From: Pseudomonas fluorescens
Lineage (GTDB): Bacteria; Pseudomonadota; Gammaproteobacteria; Pseudomonadales; Pseudomonadaceae
Assembly: GCF_902498195.1 (NCBI RefSeq)
Contig: NZ_CABVIY010000008.1
Location: forward strand, 186,001 to 250,000
Direction of reading: 5' to 3'
DNA length: 64,000 bases
The notes under the pieces were generated by a model. It saw nothing but the letters and a program-made list of their open reading frames with translations, searched no databases and was not told the DNA's origin. Of this stretch, positions 35,934-45,563 are shown in pieces; the first letter of the stretch is position 1, and each line of letters begins with the position of its first letter. Both the position numbers and the translations under genes were made by a program.

Positions 35934-36248
35934 ATGACTATCGAAACAAAAGACTGGACCGCTCAAATTGACCGCATGCCAGGTGCCGCTTCTTTTCGCA
36001 CCTTCGGCACTGTGACCGTCGCCCACGAAGGCATTACGCCAACGCTGACACTGAGTGCCATACAAGACAAATCCTTTAATTTGCGCCTCGAACTAAAGCT
36101 TGAAACTTCCGACAAAGTTGCCTTGCAAGTCGTTACCGATAAATTTGTCGAATACAAAACACTGGGCGACTCCAATGTCACCAGTGTCAGTATCTTTTTT
36201 GAAGGAAAGTTACTGCACCATATCGACGACGTTTTAATCACTCACTGA
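35934..36248 (+). CDS. Small hypothetical protein, AT-rich
   Basis: 104-residue protein with no recognised family. It has no signal peptide or membrane segment. The pattern of alternating hydrophobic residues (FRTFGTVTVAHEG, FNLRLELKLE, VALQVVTDKFVEYKTL, VTSVSIFFEGKLLHHI) suggests an all-beta fold. AGGAG lies 9 bases before the ATG. Base composition and codon use (AAA, TTT, TTA, AAT) differ from the neighbours, and it stands where related pseudomonads carry a second glucose-6-phosphate dehydrogenase gene. It looks like a recent acquisition. Confidence 0.65.
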   Translation: MTIETKDWTAQIDRMPGAASFRTFGTVTVAHEGITPTLTLSAIQDKSFNLRLELKLETSDKVALQVVTDKFVEYKTLGDSNVTSVSIFFEGKLLHHIDDVLITH

Positions 36249-36299
36249 AAACATATCTGCTTCCTGGCTTCCCGTCGGCACTCAAGTGCCGGCGAGAAG

Positions 36300-39179
36300 T
36301 TAATTCATTCGATCAGTGCATTGCTCTCGCAGCAGGGCGCCCAACCCCTCCGCCTCTATCGGGCGACTGATCAGATACCCTTGCACCTCATCGCAGCGCT
36401 CACTCCTGAGAAAATCCAGTTGCTCGCGCCGCTCCACCCCTTCCGCCACGACTTTCAACGACAAACCATGCGCCATGGCAATGATTGCCCGGGTAATCGC
36501 CGCATCCTCCGTGCCCTCCCCCAGGCCACGAATGAACGCCTGATCGATCTTCACGTAGTCCACCGGGATACGTTTGAGGTAGCTCAAGGATGAATAGCCG
36601 GTACCGAAATCGTCGATGGCCAGCTTAACCCCCAGATCCCGCAGCTGCTGGAAGGTCGCGATGATGTGCTCGACGCTGTCCAGCAACTGGCTTTCAGTGA
36701 GTTCGAGCTCCAGGTAGTGTGGCGCCAGCCCCGTTTCCTCGAGCACTTGTCGCACCAGGCTGACCAGTTTGCCCTGTCGCAGCTGATGCACCGACAAATT
36801 GACCGAGACTCGAATCGGCTCAAGTCCCTGCCGCTGCCACTCGCAGGCCTGCCAGCAGGCCTGACGCAACACAAACTCGCCGATCGGACCGATCAGCCCG
36901 GTTTCTTCAGCCAGACCAATGAAATCACCTGGCGGCACCCGACCCATGGTCGGGTGATCCCAACGCACCAGTGCCTCGGCGGCATTCAACTTGCCCGTAC
37001 CGAGGCACAGCTTGGGTTGGTAGAAGACCTTCAACTGCTTCTCTTCAACAGCTTTACGCAGTTGGTTTTCAAGCTGCAAACGCTCCAGCGTGCTGGCTTG
37101 GAGGCTGTCGGTGTAGAACTGGAAGTTATTGCCGCCCAGGTGCTTGGCGTGTTGCATGGCCATGTTCGACTGACTGACCAATGCGGAAATATCCCTTGCG
37201 CTGTCCGGCAAAAGGCTGATGCCCATCGATGCGCTGACCACCAGTTCATGGCCCTCGATCGTCACCGGTATTCGCAATTTGTTCGACAAGCGCGTCGCCA
37301 CCCGCGCCAGACTCGAAAGGTTGCCGTAGGAGTTAAACAGCACGGCAAATTCGTCGCCGGACAAGCGGGCGATGGTGTCCGCTTCCGGCAACGCATTGAC
37401 CAGTCGCCGGGCCATTTTCTGCAACAACTGGTCGGCAATTTCATGGCCAAGGCTGTCATTCAGCTGCTTGAAACGATCAAGATTGATGTGCAGCAGCGCC
37501 AGGCTGCGATAGCCACCCTGACGCACGCGCTGATGCGCCTCGCTGAGACGCTCGCGGAACATTGAACGGTTTGCCAGACCGGTGAGTTCGTCGTAATGGG
37601 TCAAGTAGCGCATGCGCTCTTCGGATTCACGCCGCGCTGAAAGATCCGCGAAGAAGCCGACAATGTGGCTCACCTTTCCCCGAGTATCCCGAACGGTATT
37701 CAAATGCAGCCATTGCGGATACATCTCACCGTTCTTGCGGGTTTCCACCAGTTCGCCCTGCCAGCTGCCGTGCTGCTCCAGCGCCTGATGAATCGTGCCG
37801 TAATGACGACGCGCATCGCGACTGCACGGCAATTCGACGACGTTGCGCCCGAGCATGTCCGCGATCTCATAACCGGTGACGCGACTGAAGGCCTGGTTGA
37901 CCGCGATCAGGGCGTAATCCGGGTCGAGAATCACGATGCCTTCGCTGGCGGCCTCGAACACCATTGCCGCCAATTGCTGCTGCTCCTCCAGCGCCTTGCT
38001 GACGCTAATATCGCGGCGCGTGCCGACCATGCGGATCACCCGGCCACTTTCAGCACGCTCGACCGCTCGCCCGCGGTCCTCGATCCACACCCAGTGGCCG
38101 TCGGCGTGCCTCACGCGATACTCGATCTGGTAATCCTCGGTGCGGCCCTTCAAGTGCTCGACCAGCGCCCTTCGAAGAGCTGGCAGATCCTCGGGATGCA
38201 GACGTGGCTTGAGGTGGCGCAGCATCGCCGTCACATACTCAGGCTCCAGGCCGAAGAGCTCCTGGATATGCGTGTGATGAACTTCGTCGGTTTGCAGGTT
38301 CCAGTCCCACAGCCCCAACTCACTGGCCTTCAACGCCAGCGCCAGGCGCGCCTCACTTTTGCTCAGCGCCTGGCTGGCGACGTCCAGCTCAAGGCTGCGT
38401 TGGGCGACGCGGTTTTCCAGATCGACCTGGATCTCGCGCAACTCCTCTTCGGCGCGCCGGCGCTGGTCGATTTCCCGGGCGAGTTTCTGATTGAGCTGGT
38501 CACCGCAGTTTTGCGCCTGCTGCAGATGCTCGATCAACGCCTGGTTCTGGAAGCGTTGCAACAAGCCACGATCAATCAGCCGATTAACCTGCCAGGCCAC
38601 AACGCTCAACGCCCCCAGCAGAATCAGGCCGAACCAGCCCCATCCCTGCCCTTGCTCGTCACCGCCCCAGAACAGATAGGCGATGGCCGGCAATAAACAG
38701 GGCAAGGTGAATGAGAGGAACGCCGGCAGGCTCACGGCATACGCCACGCTGGCCGAAAGGGCCGCCGCGCCGATCAGGCCGAACACCCAGGCTTGCTGGA
38801 TGAAATTGTCGGCAGGGACCAGGGCAATACCGGCGCCGGCCAGTGTCAGGCCAGTGAGGCCCGAACCCAGCAGAAACATGCGCCGCCAGATCGGGTGAGC
38901 CTGACGGTTGGGAATCGCCGAGTCGAAGGCCGCGACTTGAATCACCCGCAACGCCACCAGTGATAGCAGCCACACCAGCCAGACCGTGACCAGGTAATAG
39001 CGCTGCGGACTCCACAGCAAGCCGGCGCAAACCAGACCATTGGTCAACATGAACAGAGTGGGCAGCAATGACCCCTGATACAGCAGGCGCGTGCGTTCGA
39101 CCGCCATTTCCATGGCGTATTGTTTGCGGATAACCCGCGGCTCCACAGAAGGGCCCGACAGGTCAGAGCTGAGGGTCAT
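36300..39179 (-). CDS. Membrane-bound PAS-PAS-GGDEF-EAL protein (cyclic-di-GMP turnover)
   Basis: 959-residue inner-membrane signalling protein. About five membrane segments lie in residues 30-195, then a coiled-coil signalling helix (about 205-275) and two PAS domains (about 290-405 and 415-530, WDWNLQTDE; ITGYEIADMLGR-like). A GGDEF domain (about 545-695) has the variant motif SGDEF (RLSGDEFAVL), and an EAL domain (about 715-955) has EALVRW, NLSVHQLR and DDFGTGYSSL. SGDEF variants may still cyclise GTP or serve as a GTP sensor, while the EAL residues look intact, so phosphodiesterase activity is likelier. The start at 39179 (MTLSSDLSG) is uncertain. It sits before uvrD as in P. aeruginosa (from memory). 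Confidence 0.9.
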   Translation of the reverse strand: MTLSSDLSGPSVEPRVIRKQYAMEMAVERTRLLYQGSLLPTLFMLTNGLVCAGLLWSPQRYYLVTVWLVWLLSLVALRVIQVAAFDSAIPNRQAHPIWRRMFLLGSGLTGLTLAGAGIALVPADNFIQQAWVFGLIGAAALSASVAYAVSLPAFLSFTLPCLLPAIAYLFWGGDEQGQGWGWFGLILLGALSVVAWQVNRLIDRGLLQRFQNQALIEHLQQAQNCGDQLNQKLAREIDQRRRAEEELREIQVDLENRVAQRSLELDVASQALSKSEARLALALKASELGLWDWNLQTDEVHHTHIQELFGLEPEYVTAMLRHLKPRLHPEDLPALRRALVEHLKGRTEDYQIEYRVRHADGHWVWIEDRGRAVERAESGRVIRMVGTRRDISVSKALEEQQQLAAMVFEAASEGIVILDPDYALIAVNQAFSRVTGYEIADMLGRNVVELPCSRDARRHYGTIHQALEQHGSWQGELVETRKNGEMYPQWLHLNTVRDTRGKVSHIVGFFADLSARRESEERMRYLTHYDELTGLANRSMFRERLSEAHQRVRQGGYRSLALLHINLDRFKQLNDSLGHEIADQLLQKMARRLVNALPEADTIARLSGDEFAVLFNSYGNLSSLARVATRLSNKLRIPVTIEGHELVVSASMGISLLPDSARDISALVSQSNMAMQHAKHLGGNNFQFYTDSLQASTLERLQLENQLRKAVEEKQLKVFYQPKLCLGTGKLNAAEALVRWDHPTMGRVPPGDFIGLAEETGLIGPIGEFVLRQACWQACEWQRQGLEPIRVSVNLSVHQLRQGKLVSLVRQVLEETGLAPHYLELELTESQLLDSVEHIIATFQQLRDLGVKLAIDDFGTGYSSLSYLKRIPVDYVKIDQAFIRGLGEGTEDAAITRAIIAMAHGLSLKVVAEGVERREQLDFLRSERCDEVQGYLISRPIEAEGLGALLREQCTDRMN

Positions 39180-39436
39180 AGGCGATGTTCTTGTTCTTAT
39201 AATGATGAGCATGAGCCCGAAACGTCGACGGAGCATACACAAGCCAGTGCCCGTACCAAACTGCTCCCGATCAAAAAACAGACAAAATATCGAGGGCCCG
39301 ACCCGGCCTCGACGCCGTCAGGCGAGACCAGCCAACGCTTGCAGCCGATGACTGACCGGTCGTCCCTCGCGCCTCTTTCATCGGCTAATGCAAAGCGGGG
39401 TTTGCCCGGTGTGGCGCCGCCCCCTAGAATGCCCCG

Positions 39437-41620
39437 ATGCGCGATGATCTCTCCCTTCTGCTGAACTCCCTCAACGATGCCCAACGGCAGGCCGTAGCGG
39501 CCCCCGTCGGTCGTCAGTTGGTCCTGGCCGGTGCTGGTTCCGGTAAAACCCGAGTGCTGGTGCACCGTATCGCCTGGTTGATCCAGGTCGAAAACGCCTC
39601 GCCCCACTCCGTCCTGTCGGTGACATTCACCAATAAGGCTGCTGCCGAGATGCGCCATCGCATCGAGCAGTTGATGGGCATCAACCCGGCCGGTATGTGG
39701 GTCGGCACCTTTCACGGCCTGGCGCACCGCCTGTTGCGGGCGCACTGGCAGGAAGCCGGCCTGAGCCAGACGTTCCAGATCCTCGACAGCGATGACCAGC
39801 AGCGGCTGGTCAAGCGAGTCATCCGCGAGCTCGGGCTGGATGAGCAACGCTGGCCGGCCCGTCAGGCCCAATGGTTCATCAACGGGCAGAAAGACGAAGG
39901 CCTGCGCCCGCAACACATTCAAGCCAATGGCGACCTGTTCCTGGCCACCATGCGCGGCATCTATGAAGCCTATGAGGCGGCGTGCCTGCGGGCTGGCGTC
40001 ATCGATTTCTCGGAATTGCTGCTGCGCGCACTTGACCTGTGGCGCGACCACCCGGGGCTGCTGGCGCATTATCAGAAGCGTTTCCGGCACATCCTGGTGG
40101 ACGAGTTCCAGGACACCAACGCCGTGCAATACGCCTGGCTGCGCCTGCTGGCGAAGGGCGGCGACAGCCTGATGGTGGTGGGCGATGACGATCAGTCGAT
40201 TTACGGCTGGCGTGGCGCGAAAATCGAGAACATCTACCAGTATTCCGACGATTTTCCGGATGCCGAGATCATTCGCCTGGAGCAGAACTACCGATCGACC
40301 GCAGGCATCCTGAAAGCTGCTAACGCCTTGATCGCCAACAACACCGGGCGCATGGGCAAGGAACTGTGGACCGATGGCGGCGACGGCGAAGCGATCAACC
40401 TGTATGCCGCGTTCAACGAACACGACGAAGCGCGCTACGTTGTCGAAACCATCGAAAGCGCGCTGAAAACCGGCCTGGCCCGTAGCGATATCGCGATTTT
40501 GTATCGCTCCAACGCCCAATCGCGGGTTTTGGAAGAAGCCTTGCTGCGTGAGCGTATCCCGTACCGTATCTACGGCGGCCAGCGCTTTTTCGAACGGGCG
40601 GAAATCAAGAACGCCATGGCCTACCTGCGCCTGCTCGAAGGCCGTGGCAACGATGCCGCGCTGGAACGGGTGATCAACGTACCGGCCCGTGGCATCGGCG
40701 AAAAAACCGTCGAGGCGATTCGCGACCACGCGCGGCACAGCGATGTGTCGATGTGGGAAGCGATGCGCCTGCTGGTCGCTAACAAGGGGCTCACCGGTCG
40801 CGCAGCCGGCGCACTCGGTGCTTTCATCGAACTGATCGAGAACCTCGCCGCCAAGTGCATGGAAATGCCGCTGCACCTGATGACCCAAACCGTCATTGAG
40901 CAATCGGGGCTGATTGCCTACCACGAAGCGGAAAAAGGCGAGAAAGGCCAGGCCCGGGTAGAAAACCTTGAGGAACTGGTCAGCGCCGCGCGCAACTTCG
41001 AAAACAGCGAGGAAGACGAGGACCTGACGCCGCTGGCGGCGTTCCTCGGTCACGCCTCGCTGGAGGCCGGGGACACCCAGGCCGACGAACACGAAGACAG
41101 CATTCAGTTGATGACCCTGCACAGCGCCAAGGGACTGGAATTCCCGTATGTGTTCCTGGTGGGAATGGAAGAAGGCCTGTTCCCGCACAAGATGAGCCTG
41201 GAAGAGCCGGGTCGTCTTGAGGAAGAGCGGCGACTGGCCTATGTCGGCATTACCCGGGCCATGCAGAACCTGGTGATGACCTATGCTGAAACCCGACGCC
41301 TGTACGGCAGCGAGACCTACAACAAGGTGTCGCGCTTCGTACGCGAAGTTCCGAAAGGCCTGATCCAGGAAGTACGCCTTTCCAACAGCGTCAGCCGTCC
41401 GTTCGGTGGCAGCCAGTCGATGAGTGGCAGTAGCCTGTTCAGCGGAAGCGAGATTCCCCAGACCGGCTTCAGCCTTGGCCAAGCCGTACGCCACTCGGTG
41501 TTCGGCGACGGCGTGATCCTCAACTTCGAAGGCGCCGGCGCGCAGGCGCGGGTCCAGGTGAACTTCAGCGAAGGCAGCAAGTGGTTGATGCTGGGGTACG
41601 CCAAGCTGGAGGCGATCTGA
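39437..41620 (+). CDS. uvrD: DNA helicase II UvrD
   Basis: 727-residue superfamily 1A helicase for mismatch and nucleotide-excision repair. Walker A is LAGAGSGKTRVL (about 29-40). Motif Ia is SVTFTNKAAAEM, motif II DEFQDTN, motif III VGDDDQSIYGWRGA, motif IV EQNYRST, motif V MTLHSAKGLEFP and motif VI AYVGITRAM. The C-terminal tail (about 660-727, VRHSVFGDGVILNFEGAG onward) is the RNA-polymerase/protein-interaction Tudor-like domain. The ATG at 39437 follows a weak ribosome site, fitting low expression. It is divergent from the GGDEF-EAL gene; the 257-bp gap holds no other feature I can name. Confidence 0.97.
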   Translation: MRDDLSLLLNSLNDAQRQAVAAPVGRQLVLAGAGSGKTRVLVHRIAWLIQVENASPHSVLSVTFTNKAAAEMRHRIEQLMGINPAGMWVGTFHGLAHRLLRAHWQEAGLSQTFQILDSDDQQRLVKRVIRELGLDEQRWPARQAQWFINGQKDEGLRPQHIQANGDLFLATMRGIYEAYEAACLRAGVIDFSELLLRALDLWRDHPGLLAHYQKRFRHILVDEFQDTNAVQYAWLRLLAKGGDSLMVVGDDDQSIYGWRGAKIENIYQYSDDFPDAEIIRLEQNYRSTAGILKAANALIANNTGRMGKELWTDGGDGEAINLYAAFNEHDEARYVVETIESALKTGLARSDIAILYRSNAQSRVLEEALLRERIPYRIYGGQRFFERAEIKNAMAYLRLLEGRGNDAALERVINVPARGIGEKTVEAIRDHARHSDVSMWEAMRLLVANKGLTGRAAGALGAFIELIENLAAKCMEMPLHLMTQTVIEQSGLIAYHEAEKGEKGQARVENLEELVSAARNFENSEEDEDLTPLAAFLGHASLEAGDTQADEHEDSIQLMTLHSAKGLEFPYVFLVGMEEGLFPHKMSLEEPGRLEEERRLAYVGITRAMQNLVMTYAETRRLYGSETYNKVSRFVREVPKGLIQEVRLSNSVSRPFGGSQSMSGSSLFSGSEIPQTGFSLGQAVRHSVFGDGVILNFEGAGAQARVQVNFSEGSKWLMLGYAKLEAI

Positions 41621-41626
41621 CTGCTG

Positions 41627-41702
41627 AAAAGATCGCAGGCTTCGCCAGCCCCTACAGGGGAACGCGTATATCTGTAGGAGCTGCCGAAGGCTGTGATCTT
41701 TT
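41627..41702. repeat. Long inverted repeat (family B), diverged left arm
   Basis: AAAAGATCGCAGGCTTCGCC and the complement of the standard arm face each other across a short loop directly after uvrD. The left arm carries several changes relative to other family B copies. Confidence 0.8.
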
Positions 41703-41735
41703 ACACGTACGCGCGATCACAAGGAGGAAAATCCC

Positions 41736-42176
41736 ATGGGCTCAAGCTTCTTTTCTTCCTGGACATTCTGGGCCCTGTTATCCGCCACATTCGCGGCGTT
41801 GACTGCTATTTTCGCGAAGATCGGCGTCGAGAACGTCAACCCTGACTTCGCCACGCTCCTGCGAACGGTGGTGATCCTGGTCAGCCTGGCCTTGATTTTG
41901 TACGCGACGGGCCAATATCAGGCATTAGGATCGATTTCTTCCCGCAGCTACCTGTTCCTGTTGCTGTCTGGCCTGGCCACCGGTGCCTCGTGGATCTGCT
42001 ACTTCCGCGCACTTAAAGTCGGCCCGGCGTCACTGGTTGCTCCGGTGGATAAACTCAGCGTGGTGCTGGTTGCCGTGCTCGGTGTGGTTCTGCTGGGCGA
42101 AAAGCTCGACCTGCGCCAATGGGGTGGAATCGGCCTGATCACGGCCGGTGTCGTGATGTTGGTGCTGCGACGCTAG
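41736..42176 (+). CDS. EamA/DMT-family membrane protein, single-domain
   Basis: 146-residue protein with about five hydrophobic segments, made of one EamA domain rather than the usual two. The opening SSWTFWALLSATFAALTAIFAKIG, ASWICYFRALKVG (about 83-95) and the C-terminal GEKLDLRQWGGIGLITAGVVML are typical. Such half-size members probably work as dimers. AAGGAGG lies 8 bases before the ATG. Substrate unknown; drug or metabolite export is common in the superfamily. Confidence 0.88.
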   Translation: MGSSFFSSWTFWALLSATFAALTAIFAKIGVENVNPDFATLLRTVVILVSLALILYATGQYQALGSISSRSYLFLLLSGLATGASWICYFRALKVGPASLVAPVDKLSVVLVAVLGVVLLGEKLDLRQWGGIGLITAGVVMLVLRR

Positions 42177-42355
42177 GTAGCCTTCCTACAGAACTTATCT
42201 ACTCATCCTACAGACCAAAGTTAACAAGCCTTATTGCACTGATAGAAGCTGAACCCGACCTGTCAGGCAAAAGCCCGAAACACTCTGCCGCTAGCCAGTA
42301 ACACTTCAGCTGTGCAACATGGCGCGCGTGCCTTCCACAAATGGGAATTCCCTTT

Positions 42356-43234
42356 ATGAAACGTTTTCTTAGCATCGCCATGGCGTTGTGCATCGGCCTG
42401 ACGATGAGTCTCGACGTCAATGCCGCCAAGCGCTTCGGTGGTGGCAAAAGCGCAGGTGCCGCGCCAACGCACCAAACCAGCCAGATGGCTCCTTCTTCTC
42501 CAGGCATGGGCGGCGCTGCGGCGACCGCTGGTGCTGCCGGTGCCGCTGGCGCTGCAGCCAAGGCCGGCGGCGCTTCGCGCTGGCTGGGTCCTCTGGCCGG
42601 TATCGCTGCCGGTGGCCTGCTGGCGTCCATGTTCATGGGCGGCGGCTTCGAAGGCATGCAGATCTTCGACATCCTGATCATGGCGGTCATCGCGTTCCTG
42701 GTCTTCCGCTTCATTGCCGCCCGTCGTCGCAAGCAGCAGGAGCAATATGCTCCGGCCGGCCACGCGCCGATGCAGCGTGAAGCGTTCGAACAGAAGCCTG
42801 CTGGCGGTTCGATCTTCGGTGGCTCGGCTGCACCCGTTGCCGCGCGTCCGGTGATCAATGCGCCCGCCTGGTTCAATGAAAAGAGCTTCGTCGAAGCGGC
42901 CCGCAACCACTTCCAGTCCCTGCAACAGCACTGGGACGCCAACGAAATGGACAAGATCGCCGAGTTCGTGACCCCGCAGATGCTGGAGTTCCTCAAGCGC
43001 GAACGCGCCGATCTGGGCGATGCCTTCCAGTCCACCTACATTGATAACCTCAATGTGCAACTGGACGGTGTGGATGATCGCGCCGACAAGACCATCGCCA
43101 CCCTGACCTTCAGCGGCGTGTCGAAAACCTCGCGTTTCGACCAGGGCGAAGTGTTCAGCGAAAGCTGGAACATGGAACGTGCCCAGGGCGAAAACCAGCC
43201 TTGGCTGGTGGCAGGTATCCGCCAGAACGGCTGA
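42356..43234 (+). CDS. Tim44-like domain protein, membrane-anchored
   Basis: 292-residue protein with a signal sequence (MKRFLSIAMALCIGLTMS), an Ala/Gly-rich stretch (about 28-85, GAAGAAGAAAKAGGASR), and a membrane segment (about 102-122, IFDILIMAVIAFLVFRFIAA). A C-terminal Tim44-like domain (about 172-292, WFNEKSFVEAARNHFQSLQQ) follows. In mitochondria this fold helps protein import; in bacteria it is reported on membrane-associated proteins of unclear role. The start at 42356 (MKRF) is chosen over an ATG five codons upstream. Monocistronic with a strong terminator behind. Confidence 0.9.
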   Translation: MKRFLSIAMALCIGLTMSLDVNAAKRFGGGKSAGAAPTHQTSQMAPSSPGMGGAAATAGAAGAAGAAAKAGGASRWLGPLAGIAAGGLLASMFMGGGFEGMQIFDILIMAVIAFLVFRFIAARRRKQQEQYAPAGHAPMQREAFEQKPAGGSIFGGSAAPVAARPVINAPAWFNEKSFVEAARNHFQSLQQHWDANEMDKIAEFVTPQMLEFLKRERADLGDAFQSTYIDNLNVQLDGVDDRADKTIATLTFSGVSKTSRFDQGEVFSESWNMERAQGENQPWLVAGIRQNG

Positions 43235-43263
43235 TTACTCTCCGCGCTTATCACGCTGTAATA

Positions 43264-43287
43264 AAAACCCCGGCTTGCCGGGGTTTT
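43264..43287. terminator. Bidirectional intrinsic terminator after the Tim44-like gene
   Basis: CCCCGGC/GCCGGGG with a TT loop, flanked by AAAA on the left and TTTT on the right. Confidence 0.92.
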
Positions 43288-43370
43288 CTATTTCGCGGTT
43301 GCATCTATAGCGAGCTACTGTATAAACCGCCCCATATAAACCGCGCCATACAAGCAAGAGGATCCCGGAC

Positions 43371-43778
43371 GTGGAAGAAATCATCGAACAATTGCGTGAA
43401 GCCAACGAACCGGTACCGGTCCCCTTGGAGTTGCCTGACGAAGACCTGCTGGTCGAAATCGAAGAACAACTGTTCATCGACATCCCCTTTGTCTTCCGCG
43501 AGTTCCTGCTTACCGTCAGTGACGTGGTCTACGGCAGCCTGGAGCCCGTGACTGTCACTGACCCGCAGTCCCACACCTACCTGCCTGACGTTGCCGCCAA
43601 CGCCTGGGATGCCGGTGTCGACCGCAGCCTGATCCCGATCTGCCAGGACGGTGATGACTACTACTGCGTCGAAGAAGACGGCACCGTGGTGCTGTGGTCT
43701 GCCGAAGAAGAACTGGTGACCGAAGAAACCTGGGAGTCGGTCTGGCACTGGGCGCGGGACGTCTGGCTGGAAAGCTGA
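43371..43778 (+). CDS. SMI1/KNR4 (SUKH) family protein
   Basis: 135-residue acidic cytoplasmic protein (DEDLLVEIEEQLFIDIPFVFREFLLTVSD near 24-52, then IPICQDGDDYYCV near 88-100). These are SMI1/KNR4-fold hallmarks: the strand-helix opening, the I-P-x-x-x-R-x-F/Y-L-L region and the C-x-D-G-D-x-Y-C block. The start codon is GTG with AGAGGA ten bases upstream. Many SUKH members are toxin-immunity proteins, but no toxin is adjacent here. It is convergent with the Kef-type gene, 21 bases apart. Confidence 0.88.
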   Translation: MEEIIEQLREANEPVPVPLELPDEDLLVEIEEQLFIDIPFVFREFLLTVSDVVYGSLEPVTVTDPQSHTYLPDVAANAWDAGVDRSLIPICQDGDDYYCVEEDGTVVLWSAEEELVTEETWESVWHWARDVWLES

Positions 43779-43799
43779 GTCAGCTGAGGCCCCACCGGG

Positions 43800-45563
43800 T
43801 CAGTGCCCTGGCGAATCCTTGTGGTTGTCCAGGGTATCGAGCAAAGCCACCTGCATGCGCGTGTGTACGCGGATAAACCAGCGCCACAGCACCGCCGCCA
43901 CGGCGGCCGCTACCACGGCGATCAGCACCAGCAACTTGTTGGTCGGCAGGATACTGGCCGACAAGGCTGCCAATAGCAGGAAAATCACCAGCAGCGAAAG
44001 GATCGGGATCACTTCGGAGATCACCCGGCGCACTCGCTGCGTGTGGCGCCCGGCCATTTCCGGCTTGACCCCCATCTCCGCCAGCAGCATCGACAGCGCC
44101 TTGAGCTTGCGATAGGCGGCGATCAAAAACGGCAGCGACACCAGCAGCGCGCCTCCCCAGATCAACGCTTTCTGCCAGCTCGGGTCGCTGATCCAGTCTT
44201 GCAGGTGAGTGGAAATGCGCTCGGCGAAGTAAGCGCCCGCAAAGAAGATCGCGATCACCAGCGCCAGATTGACTCCCACCTGCAGCAAGATCCGCCGAAT
44301 CATCGACGCCAGCAACGCACCCTCGCCCTGGGGCTGGATGCTGCGCAGCCATTCGCCATACATCGCCAACACCCGCCCCAGGCGTTGCGGCATCGCTGCG
44401 GACAGCTTGATCGACAACGGATCGGCCGCGCGGATCAGGTACGGCGTCATCAGGGTGGTGAGCACCGAAACCGCAACGGCCACCGGGTAGAGGAAGTTGC
44501 TGGTGACCTGCAAGGTCATGCCCAGGGAGGCAATGATGAAAGAGAATTCGCCGATCTGCGAAAGCCCCATCCCGACCCGCAGCGAGGTGCGCCCGTCATT
44601 ACCGGCGATGAACGCACCCAGGCCACAGGACAGCATCTTGCCGAGCACCACCGCCACGGTGATCACCGCGATCGGCCAGGCGTATTGCAGCAGGATCATC
44701 GGGTCGAGCATCAGGCCGATGGCGACAAAGAAAATGGCACTGAACAAGTCGCGAACCGGCTCGATCAGGCGCTCGATTTTCAGCAACTGCCGTGATTCGG
44801 CCATGATGGCGCCAATCAGGAACGCACCGAGCACCATGCTGTACTCAAGCTTGACCACCAGCAGGCAAAAGCCGAAACACAGGCCCAGCACAGTGATCAG
44901 CAGCATTTCGTTGCTTTCGAATTTAGCGACGTAGGCCAGCAGTCGCGGCACCAGCAGAATGCCGATCACCAGCGCGACGATCATGAACAGCGAGAGCTTG
45001 CCGACAGTGGAAAACACTTCGCCCGAACTGACCGTGCCGCTGACCGCGATGCTCGACAACAAGGCAATGATGCCGATGCCCAGGATGTCTTCAACGATCA
45101 GTACACCGAAAATCAGCTGCGCGAAGCGCTGGTTCTTCATTTTAAGATCATTGAGTGCCTTGACGATGATGGTGGTCGAGGAAATGGCCAGGATCGCGCC
45201 GAGGAACAGCGAGTCCATGGTGTTCCAGTCGAACCAGCGGCCGATCTCATAGCCGATCCAGATCATCAGCACGATTTCCAGGAATGCCGCGATGAACGCG
45301 GTGGCGCCGACCTTGAACAACTTGCGCAGACTGAACTCCAGGCCCAGGCAGAACATCAGGAAAATCACCCCGAGTTCGGCCAGGGTCTTGATGGTTTCTT
45401 CATCGTGAATCAGGCCGAACGGTGGGGTGTGCGGGCCAATGATGAAGCCGGCCACGATGTAGCCCAGAACCACCGGCTGTTTGAAGCGATGGAAAAGCAC
45501 GGTCACCACCCCTGCGACCAACATGATCACTGCCAGATCCTGAATAAAACTGATGGCATGCAT
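43800..45563 (-). CDS. Kef-type cation:proton antiporter (CPA2)
   Basis: 587-residue inner-membrane antiporter. The first ~375 residues form the Na+/H+-exchanger fold (GYIVAGFIIGPHTPPFGLI near 32-50; LMFCLGLEFSLRKL; the DILGIGIIALLSS region carrying the CPA2 transport residues). Four more hydrophobic segments lie beyond 420. It has no C-terminal TrkA-N/RCK domain, unlike KefB/KefC, so nucleotide or glutathione control by that domain is absent. The start at 45563 (MHAISFIQD) has AAGGAG 13 bases upstream. Monocistronic; probably K+ or Na+ efflux. Confidence 0.9.
   Translation of the reverse strand: MHAISFIQDLAVIMLVAGVVTVLFHRFKQPVVLGYIVAGFIIGPHTPPFGLIHDEETIKTLAELGVIFLMFCLGLEFSLRKLFKVGATAFIAAFLEIVLMIWIGYEIGRWFDWNTMDSLFLGAILAISSTTIIVKALNDLKMKNQRFAQLIFGVLIVEDILGIGIIALLSSIAVSGTVSSGEVFSTVGKLSLFMIVALVIGILLVPRLLAYVAKFESNEMLLITVLGLCFGFCLLVVKLEYSMVLGAFLIGAIMAESRQLLKIERLIEPVRDLFSAIFFVAIGLMLDPMILLQYAWPIAVITVAVVLGKMLSCGLGAFIAGNDGRTSLRVGMGLSQIGEFSFIIASLGMTLQVTSNFLYPVAVAVSVLTTLMTPYLIRAADPLSIKLSAAMPQRLGRVLAMYGEWLRSIQPQGEGALLASMIRRILLQVGVNLALVIAIFFAGAYFAERISTHLQDWISDPSWQKALIWGGALLVSLPFLIAAYRKLKALSMLLAEMGVKPEMAGRHTQRVRRVISEVIPILSLLVIFLLLAALSASILPTNKLLVLIAVVAAAVAAVLWRWFIRVHTRMQVALLDTLDNHKDSPGH

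Noticed and set aside
39197..41494. 765-codon minus-strand open frame
   Set aside because: Shadow of uvrD, which has every helicase motif on the plus strand.
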